Positions 56,439-64,000 of a stretch of 64,000 nucleotides of DNA are shown piece by piece. How positions within the stretch are numbered: the first letter of the stretch is position 1; every line of letters begins with the position of its first letter. The notes under the pieces were generated by a model. It was not told where the DNA came from. It did no database searches and was given only the letters and a program-made list of their open reading frames with translations. The stretch is from Pyrenula massariospora (taxonomy: Eukaryota; Ascomycota; Eurotiomycetes; Pyrenulales; Pyrenulaceae), in NCBI GenBank assembly GCA_021030905.1, contig JAGFMI010000015.1, positions 558,001 through 622,000 of the forward strand, written 5' to 3'. A program made the translations under genes and the position numbers.

Positions 56439-58213
56439 AAGGCAGACGGTCCAAGCTCTTTACTCGTAATGATCACTGGTGATGTTAGACTGTTTTCAAC
56501 GAGTTCTTTATGGCCATAACCATTGTTCGATTTGAATGCCAAGTAGAGAGAATTAGGTACGGAAATCTCCCACCATTCGGTCTCCGAAAATTAGGAGCCG
56601 TCGGCTCGTCAGCTTCCAAGACCATGATTCTTCCTAGCCTGTTCGTATTTGTTGTCTTGCCTCTCAACCGTCAGACCTTCGTGTCATGGTGTCCTTCCAT
56701 AGGAGGCTCTCATCGACGTCCATAATTCAAGCGCATTTCACCGAAGTTTAAAGAACTACTGCGACTCTACTGGAGGCCGCCAAGCGATAATTTGAGCGCC
56801 TTGTGCAGGAAGCTCGTGATCTCTTGCTGGCGATGTTGTGTGCCAGCCCAAGAATCCAAAGTATGTTCCACGCACTGCCCAATGAATGCATTAAGTATCT
56901 AGACGGACACGACAAGAACGTTTACGATGCTTTGAAGAGAAAAGATTCGAAGCTGTGCTAGAATAAATTGAATGTCAAGATATGGCGTCGTAACATCGGA
57001 TGCTTCTCTCATAGGGCAAATAGGCTCACTCTAGCTACTAGCGATCTCCTTTAGAGAATTTTAAACCTCAAAATATGTCTATGAAAATTTTGATTTATTC
57101 AGAACAAACAAAGGACTTGAAAAGGGGAAAAATGAGGCAGTTCCTTATATCGGAGTTTTGCTGTACTGGTGTTAATACAGTCTGATCGGCTGACCTAGCC
57201 GAGACATGGGAGACGATAGCAGTAACACCTCGTAAGGCCGCCTTGAGATCCTCACGAAGATCGCTGCACGAGAAGACGACGTCACGGGCTATAGAAAGAA
57301 ATGAATCCTAAGGTCCCGTGTACCCACATGCAAAAGGTGAACACATTAGGCCGACAGCCTCGTCATGGTCAGCAATACGACGGCCCTTCCCCACAATCAG
57401 GTGATCAGCCACCCGAGCCACACCCTGCTGTGCATCGCCGCGTTCCTGGAGGGTCTCGTTCATACATCGTGCAACAACTTCATTGGCCCCACCCTTGACT
57501 TGACATAAATTGAATACTGCACCTCGTGAACCGCTAAAGCAGCTCCGCCCAGGATCGCCCTCGCAGGTTCCCGCTTTGAGGAAAACTCCGCGCTCTTGGC
57601 AAGACATCGGGGATCCATCCCTCGATTCCTGCCACGCTTCAACCTTCCAATTTCCCCTTGAACAATCATCCTAGACAACGTTGCTGCTACTTGCTGCTGC
57701 TGCCACATCGACCATGCTCTCTCACCTTCCGGAATCATGTCTCACCCTATGGGCTCCACCACACCTAATTGCGGAAACCCGGGTTGTTAACGGCCGCGAG
57801 TGAAGGACCTCGTCACCCTCGTTCGCGATGTGACTCTGTTTACTCCTGCTTGACGCAAGGGCTCCGTCACCCTCAATGTCCTGAGACCTGCCAATAACGG
57901 TGAGCCAAATATACGAGTGATCAATGGCCGACATCCTGGGCAATCTCCGCTTTGACGGGGCTGGGTTTGTAGATGATCTGGTCGTGTTTGCAATGGCATA
58001 TGTCATATCCCTGAAAAGGTAGCAAGACTGTACGAGGGAGAGAAGTATAAAGCAAAGCTCGACCTTCTACCACCTCAAACTCCTCATCATCAACATCTTC
58101 ACACTCCATCTAACAACACAGTCAAATCAACCCACGCCTCAAAATCAAATCTCCCTCCACAGAAAAGAAACCACTCCACCCAAAAAAAACCACCTCCTCG
58201 AACCACCACAAAC
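56439..58213. other. Long intergenic stretch with a TATA-type promoter at its right end
   Basis: About 1.8 kb. Short frames on both strands lack recognisable domains; a minus-strand stretch at 57308-57607 has some coding look but no family. The right end forms the promoter of the small secreted protein. Confidence 0.4.
58046..58051 (+). promoter_or_regulatory. TATA box of the small secreted protein gene
   Basis: TATAAA about 165 bp before the ATG, followed by an A/C-rich leader leading into AACCACCACAAACATGCA. A TATA box plus pyrimidine-rich leader is common in highly or conditionally expressed fungal genes. Confidence 0.5.
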
Positions 58214-58621
58214 ATGCACTTCTCAACGCCCCTCCTCCTCAGCGCCCTCAGCGCCCTCACAACCTCCACCCCCCTCTTCCCCCGCCAAGCCACCACCGCC
58301 TCCGTCTACCTCTGTACCGACCCCGAATGGCAAGGCACCTGCAACAACTTCACCCCCTCCTTCGACACCTGCGAGAACCTCGTCGACCCCTACAACGACA
58401 CCGTCTCCGCGGTCGGCCCCGCCGACGGCAACTTCTGCCGCTTCTTCGTCGACCCGGGCTGCGCGAACGTGAATGCAGGCGTGGACTTTTTTGACGTGGT
58501 GGGCTCGCCGGGGATCAGTGATCTGACCACGAACGGGTTTGATAATAAGATTAGTAGCTTTCAGTGCAGTGTGTGGACGGGGGTTGGGGATGCGAGTCCG
58601 ATGGTGGCGGGGAGTGGTTAA
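58214..58621 (+). CDS. Small secreted six-cysteine protein, crystallin-like pattern
   Basis: A 135-aa single-exon protein. The signal peptide is about 18 residues (MHFSTPLLLSALSALTTS), followed by a likely Kex2-type site in FPRQA. The mature part has six cysteines, in YLCTD, GTCNN, DTCEN, NFCRF, GCANV and FQCSV, enough for three disulfides. The layout VYLCTDPEWQGTCNNF, then DTCENL, then YNDTVSAVGP and FDNKISSFQC resembles small fungal secreted proteins with a beta/gamma-crystallin-like fold, where (N/D)(D/N)KISSF-type segments close each Greek key. Size, cysteine content and secretion make it an effector candidate, but nothing in the sequence proves interaction with a host. Confidence 0.75.
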   Translation: MHFSTPLLLSALSALTTSTPLFPRQATTASVYLCTDPEWQGTCNNFTPSFDTCENLVDPYNDTVSAVGPADGNFCRFFVDPGCANVNAGVDFFDVVGSPGISDLTTNGFDNKISSFQCSVWTGVGDASPMVAGSG

Positions 58622-59134
58622 AAAAGTCGAGCGGATGTGGAGGTGATTGGGATTGGGATCTGGCTTTGCGTGGATGGAAGAGCCAGGAGAGAGACATTGC
58701 ATTTTCGGCGCGTGGTTGTGTTTTTCTCTCGGCCATTTCCTTACGAACAGCATGCCCGCATACACTAGCTTTGTACTTTACAACAACACGATAGCATCAT
58801 AATCCCACATTATATAACACAGTCATGCCGTGACCCCACACAAGCAATTTTTTGGATGATGAACAACCTAGCTAATCGATTCTGTAAGTACGCCGGTGAT
58901 AGTATCTCATCGACCTCGATTCGCTGCAGGTATGGCAATGAAGGCCGCTGCGGGGAGCCGCGTTGGCTGTGTGTGAAAAGATCGTAATTGAATGGATGAA
59001 TATCACATCATTTGCTCATGTCGAATTTCGAGTGCATATGCGAAAAAACCCCCACGGCAGAATACAACCCAACCCACACAATAACTCGCACATCTACCTC
59101 CTCAGACTTGGACCCGCACACACACATATCTCAC
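58622..59134. other. Convergent intergenic region
   Basis: 3' flanks of the small secreted protein gene and the transporter gene. No other feature is recognised. Confidence 0.4.
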
Positions 59135-60920
59135 TCATACCTCCTTCCCCTCTTTCCCCCCCTTCCCCGCATCCGCGTCCGCGGCTTTCCGCTCCTTCAA
59201 CCTTCGCAGATAAAGATCCGTCCCCAAACACGGCGCGAAGAACATCTTTCCCGTGAGCGAGCGCTGGATCGTCTTGGCCGCGATGCCCAGCCAGAAGATT
59301 ATGCAGAGTACTGTTAGGACCTGGGGGGAGTTTGTTAGGAAGGGAGGGGGGATAGTAGGGGAAGGGAAAGGAGGGGGGGGGAGTTTACGCAGGATAGAAC
59401 TTTGAAGAAGCGGGATTCGAGTTCTTCGCCGATGGAGAGGGTGAGGAGGGTGTACACGCCTGCCCCGATGGGACAAGGTTAGAGGGTTCTTTCTTTTTCT
59501 ATGCTCCAAGTAGGGATAGCAGAGGCGACTTACCGACAGGGAAGATGAACCCCCACCAGCCCATGTTGAACGGGAAGCCGCCGGCAGTGGCGATCATGAT
59601 CACGGCGATGACGAACCAGATCAGTGCGAAGCCCCATAGGATCAGGCCGAGGAGTATGCCGATCAGGTAGAAGACGGCGCCTGCGTTGGCGACGTGGGGG
59701 AGGGTGTGGGTTAGGGGGAAGAGGCGCTTGGCGAGCTTACCGAGGAGGATTATGCTGTGTGTAGCTTGAGTATTTCATGAAGGGGGGGGGATGTGGCTGC
59801 GGTGGGAATGGAGGGACTTACGAGAAGCCGGAGAGACCTAAAGGTCCGATGGGGAGGAGGAGGGACACGATGACTTCGCGCTTGAGCGGCTTGTGGACGA
59901 TCATGCGGAGGAAGTAGATGGTCAGGATGATCCATGACAGCGGTGTTCCGATGCCCCAGAAAATGTAGCTGATGACGAGGGTCCAGAGCTGGTGTGATCG
60001 GTTGGGTATAGCTCCTGCGACGAGGCCGCCGGATGTTGCAGCGATCACGACGGCGACGATGGGGATGAGGTACAACGCTGTCATCTCTTCCAGCTCACTT
60101 CTTCGGTGTGACATGCTGGAGTGGTGTCAATGGAATATCGGTAGGTAAGGTTTGCCTGTGGAGACGTAGACGTGGGAAAGAGGGTACTTACATTACAAAA
60201 GTAAGGTGGAAGCAGGTGGCTAAAGCCATCAGGCTATCAATCCACCATAAAACCCATGCGAACGTGGCCATGCCGTGACCCCACGCTGGTGCGCACACCA
60301 GGATAATCATGTTTATGAGCGTTGCAAGACCCACAGGAAACGTTGCCACAAACAAGCTTTGGTGCGGATGGCGAAGCACCGCCGGAAAGATTTGAGGATA
60401 CATGGTATAACGCAGGAAAGATATGAAGGTGAAGAGGAGAAAAAGGATAAGGTTGAACACGAAGAAAATGATGGAGAGTATGTCGAGCCAGTGTCCGTTG
60501 TAGGGCAATTGATGAAGCAGGATAGATATGACTCCCGTGCTCATGGTGATAATGAACCATCTATACCGAATTTGCTGCATCAGGTGCTAACCAACAAAAT
60601 ATTGGACAGAAGCGCGCTTACGAGGGAGTGAAGTTTCTTATGATCCTTCGAAATCCGCGATCGTCAGGGTCATATTCTGGGGGTTTGTTCTCTCCATGCC
60701 TCGCGCTCTCATTCTCGTGACTGATAGCGGTGTCAGAAACGGGCCCTTTGGTATCGCTGTTTTGCGGCTCTAGCAGTTGCTCTTGGGATTGCAGTCGAGT
60801 TTGGCCATTGGCAAAGACGGGGTTTTGTCGTTCTAAGTGATAATGAAGCGGGCAGCTTCCTTCGTCGCAAGTGCTTTTGGAAATCTCCATCTCGGTTTGT
60901 CGTATTATAATCTTTCGCAA
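59135..60920 (-). CDS. SLAC1/TehA-family transporter (SSU1 sulfite efflux or Mae1-like)
   Basis: Plasma-membrane anion channel or exporter of the voltage-dependent anion channel family, whose fungal members export sulfite (Ssu1) or move dicarboxylates (Mae1). Six exons, 60920-60622, 60560-60192, 60115-59822, 59754-59534, 59459-59389 and 59320-59135, give 479 aa; introns are 58-76 nt in five cases checked by frame (61, 76, 67, 74, 68). The hydrophilic N-terminus is followed by WFIITMSTGVISILLHQLPY, the family opening helix, and about ten membrane segments in all. Diagnostic pieces are FPVGLATLINMI, LIPIVAVVIAATSGGLVA and GFPFNMGWWGFIFPVG. An alternative start lies 30 nt downstream (MEISKST). 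Ssu1 versus Mae1 cannot be settled by eye. Confidence 0.86.
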
Positions 60921-62326
60921 TGACCTTAAAAGATCACAAGCTCGGATCCAAAACTGAATTTAAATGATTGCCATAACTTCAACATAAAATCCGTAAGGAA
61001 TTTTCGTTTCGGCCAGCCTACAGAGTTCCAAACGCGAGGAGCAGAAGTGCTTTATGTTTCCAGCTCTCTGCAATATTCCCCGCGTTTGAAGGATCCGGAA
61101 AATTGAGAACGCACTTACTCATCACACTAGATCACTTGCAGTCAAGGCAGCGCGATGCATTGGTGATAGAAGCAGGGTCTTTGCCCTTGTCTCAAGATGA
61201 ACTTTGCACGAAAGCCTCGACATTCACGAGTGCACGAGCCTCCGAGGGCTCCGCGCTCTTGCGTCGTCCACAGGGCGGCGTGGGGCCGTTCTTGGCAGTC
61301 AGGGGAGACGAGATTTAGCCGATGCTTAGGTGCTGTGATATGGGCCGTAGGACGATACCGTCTTACACGCACCGCGCAGCGATATGTGGCACCGAGAAAA
61401 GCTTGCCATACCTTAAATCCTGCATCTGAGATCTGTCGATAGTTGACATGTCGAAGTCGAAATATGCCAAGTAAGCAACTGATACCGCCCCCCTGTGGTA
61501 TTTGATTTACGATCTGGTATCTCGAAATTCCTCGATAGCCTAGAAGCTTGTCTCATTACCGCAGGAGGTGTGTAAAAACGTGATTTTACAAATTTAAATT
61601 TGCTCTTCTACCCTACTTGCTTTCGACCGCAGCCTTCCGCCGAAAAAGTTATCGTATCCATTCCACATCCGCGTCGCATCGATTTCTGATCCCCTGGCAC
61701 CGTCGCGTTGGATAATTGGCAGATTACTTCGCCAGCCCAAGCCAAGCATTGATGACCTCGCCAGAAGATCGTCGTGCCCCTATTATAGCGCTCTTCATTC
61801 AGCCCGGCGGTCGGAGTAACTTAAGGTGGTGGGAGAGTGTCCAAGGGACTGGACACGAAGCTCCAGAGTTCGTGTAATGACTAGTATCTGTATACAGAAA
61901 AGAGGAGATGATCTACTTGAATGCTAAATGTTAGAGGTTTTGCAAGAGGGTGATTGATGGAATTGTAACTCTTAGCTCGAGCCATACAAAGCGGCGACAG
62001 AGCCCTTTAGATCGTGGAATATATTGGCAAGGCTTCGAAGTTATTGCCAGCTGCTCGAATCAGACAGACGGAAGAGAACGTGAAGATAGTATCTTGATGA
62101 TTAGAGAATGATGATGGATACCAAAACATAAATAAGAGAATTTCTGGAGGTAATTTCTTCTATGAGAAATTGCACTTCACACACGGCTACCAGGTATGGC
62201 TTGATCAGGACGACAACCCCCAGCAAGACCAACTTCTTCATTAGGATACTTACCGCAAGCCATACTGTAGCGATCCAGCACGGCTAGGGAGGAAAGCCTA
62301 TCTCGAGTGTATTTTATTCGTCGCTC
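60921..62326. other. Intergenic region with a small hairpin
   Basis: About 1.4 kb. It carries the transporter promoter. At 61837-61856 there is a perfect 7-bp inverted repeat with a 6-nt loop (GTGTCCA...TGGACAC). No gene or repeat family is recognised. Confidence 0.4.
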
Positions 62327-63232
62327 TCAGCACGGATTTCCATCACTGTGGCACGTGTTGGGATCCACTTTGAGCTCCCAGAGCATTTCGCCCAACTTGT
62401 TCTCTGCTGTGTCAGCAGGACTGTCGTAGGCCCTTATAACACCGCCTCTTGATACAAACTTCCCCAAGTCATTGACATCCCTCCTGTGTCCTACTTCCTG
62501 GCCCTCCGCCTGGCACCAAGTGTCCCTAAAATGTGTGACTGCGCCCGAGCATGCGTTACCTGCGGCCAGAATTCCGCCTTTTGAAGCCATCTGTAGGAAG
62601 ACAGTATACACGTGATTTCCTGGGGCTGGTTCTGGCCAACGCATGGACCTCCACGTCTTAAGGCCATAGTATTCCATGGCCAGCCCGGTGCCGCCGCAAG
62701 CAAAGCCTGAAATTTGGGTGAATGCTTGGTTTGTGGCCCATTGACCGGCGTTGTAACAAAAGAAACGGGCTGCACGACTTTGTTGTCCTTTGGTAGGAGT
62801 ATCGGTCAAAACACCCCTATCGACGTTATGGCCGCCGTCTAGGTGGCTGCGTCGAGATATTTGGCGGGTTTTCGAGATCCGTTTGAGATGACGCTTGGAT
62901 GTGACATCCTCCTTCGCGAGTTGAGAAAGTGCGTAAGCGAAAGTATTTGCTTCAAAGCCGAGGACGGCATGCTCCGCCGCTGCCCACTCATCGAAAGTAT
63001 GGAAGACAAATGAGCCTTCACTATCGGCAAGATCGGTCCAGTTTAGTCCACCGCCTTTTATTGCCAGGTGCTGTAGCACGTCGCTAATACGAGGAGACTC
63101 AACGAGCTGGTCATGGAGCAAAGCATCTAAGACAGAACTTTCATTGAAAGTGTTCAATGGATCGGAATCACGACGCAATGCATGAATGCATTCAAGGAGA
63201 TAAATTAAGGATAGTAGAATCAAGGTACTCAT
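62327..63232 (-). CDS. Secreted cysteine-containing protein of unknown function
   Basis: A 301-aa single-exon protein. A signal peptide of about 18 residues (MSTLILLSLIYLLECIHA) is followed by an acidic, potentially N-glycosylated region (NESS, NWTD). A basic segment around residues 110-130 (KRHLKRISKTRQISRRSH) looks like a proprotein-processing region. The C-terminal domain has six cysteines in RFFCYN, FACGG, NACSG, TWCQA, NTCHS and NPC, with Gly-rich links such as GGTGLAMEYYG. This pro-domain plus disulfide-rich mature domain layout is common in fungal secreted proteins. No named family is recognised. The frame appears intact. Confidence 0.68.
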   Translation of the reverse strand: MSTLILLSLIYLLECIHALRRDSDPLNTFNESSVLDALLHDQLVESPRISDVLQHLAIKGGGLNWTDLADSEGSFVFHTFDEWAAAEHAVLGFEANTFAYALSQLAKEDVTSKRHLKRISKTRQISRRSHLDGGHNVDRGVLTDTPTKGQQSRAARFFCYNAGQWATNQAFTQISGFACGGTGLAMEYYGLKTWRSMRWPEPAPGNHVYTVFLQMASKGGILAAGNACSGAVTHFRDTWCQAEGQEVGHRRDVNDLGKFVSRGGVIRAYDSPADTAENKLGEMLWELKVDPNTCHSDGNPC

Positions 63233-64000
63233 GATAAATATGGAGCGACGAGAAGGAATCGAATCTCAATACTTACGAAAAGTAAAGTCTATAAATCAAT
63301 CGCATTTGACGCGATTTGTCTCCGTTTTAAGGCTTTTGCCTAGACCTTGGATTACGAAAATATCGGTCTTGAAAAGCTGAAGGATGATCAGCAGGGCACG
63401 AGATGTGTTCAGGAACACGCCGCCAACAACGAGCGCAACGCTATCAGTGTCATTGAATATGTTTGCAAAGAATTGCCATGATTGCTAGCCCAGCAGTACA
63501 CTATTAGAGACAGGATGCAAAGGTGAGGCACATCCTAGGAGGCTGGATAAGAAGAGTCCAAGTCAAGGTGATCAAGATGCTGGAGGATGACCCAGCCTCG
63601 TTGACAGGGTATGTGAGGTCGGCTGAGCGCAGATGGTGGATGGGTTGGCGGCTAGCGAGCTCGCGGCTGTGGGTGGATGGGACGGTTGATTGGTGATAAT
63701 GCTGGGAAAATACCGCGTCGCTCCACTTTGCGTTGATGCGCCGCTGATGCTAGACCGGGTTGAGCAAGTGGGGCGGGATTGTGATACCTCCCACGGCCTC
63801 CCTCGTCTTTTGCACTTCATTCACTGGTCCTAGACCTCGTCTCCAACATGCACCCCCCGTAGTTGAATACTCGCCAGCGGACGGGAGACGCCTAGGATCA
63901 CTGATGTGGTCTGCCGATACCCGATGGCACAGGTCGTAAGGCTAACACGAGCCTGCTGCCTAAGCTAATTTGCGACTAGACTGGCCTACTTCTCTCGAAT
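63233..64000. other. Right flank, no supported gene
   Basis: Promoter side of the secreted protein gene, running to the window edge. On the minus strand a GTAAGT-like site near 63280 could mark a 5'-UTR intron. No other feature is seen. Confidence 0.35.

Noticed and set aside
57308-57607. 99-codon minus-strand frame in the long intergenic stretch
   Set aside because: No start context, splice partner or domain; it is cysteine-containing but lacks a signal peptide.
1-64000. tRNA, rRNA, CRISPR, LTR or other virus-like element, DNA transposon with terminal repeats, secondary-metabolite cluster
   Set aside because: No convincing signature was seen by eye on either strand; a covariance-model and repeat-library search would be decisive but could not be run.

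Overview
The window is nuclear DNA from a filamentous ascomycete (Pezizomycotina). The basis is gene content and gene structure. Introns are short (44-96 nt) and GT-AG, often with a visible CTAAC-type branch site. Fungus-specific or fungal-style proteins are present: a DASH kinetochore subunit, AIM6, an Imh1 golgin, a Ric1 GEF subunit, a CE16 esterase and an SLAC1/SSU1-type transporter. Genes are dense and lie on both strands, separated by short spacers and a few AT-rich or microsatellite-rich islands. I could not place it below subphylum. No rRNA, tRNA, CRISPR, recognisable transposon or virus-like element was found by eye.

Layout. 0-11 kb: a secreted GDSL/CE16 esterase, a divergent protein-kinase-like gene, a Ser/Thr-rich secreted protein, an LMBD1-type membrane protein and AIM6. 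11-21 kb: CFT1 (CPSF160), a poorly conserved stretch with a 61-nt poly-C run, and ARP5. 21-25 kb: a decayed dimeric alpha-beta-barrel gene, then DAD4 and IES6 as a divergent pair. 25-29 kb: a PD-(D/E)XK-like (DUF7924-type) gene between AT-rich relic DNA. 29-35 kb: SGT2, a conserved mitochondrial-looking protein, an aldo/keto reductase and a Fyv6/FAM192A-type protein. 36-46 kb: a roughly 2,060-aa charged repeat protein and the mitochondrial ATPase AFG1. 46-54 kb: IMH1 and RIC1 as a divergent pair. 54-64 kb: an F-box-like-motif protein, a small six-cysteine secreted protein, an SSU1/TehA-type transporter and a second secreted cysteine protein.

Two functional linkages stand out. ARP5 and IES6, whose products form one heterodimeric module of the INO80 remodeller, are transcribed divergently about 3 kb apart with only a gene remnant and DAD4 between them. 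IMH1 and RIC1, both acting in Ypt6/Arl1-dependent Golgi trafficking, share a 410-bp divergent promoter.

Several genes were rebuilt exon by exon because their coding exons are tiny. DAD4 has five exons for 72 residues and its first coding exon is only the ATG. IMH1 starts with a 9-nt coding exon, and the aldo/keto reductase with a 20-nt one. All splice sites were read by eye from GT/AG, branch-site and reading-frame agreement, and have no transcript support.
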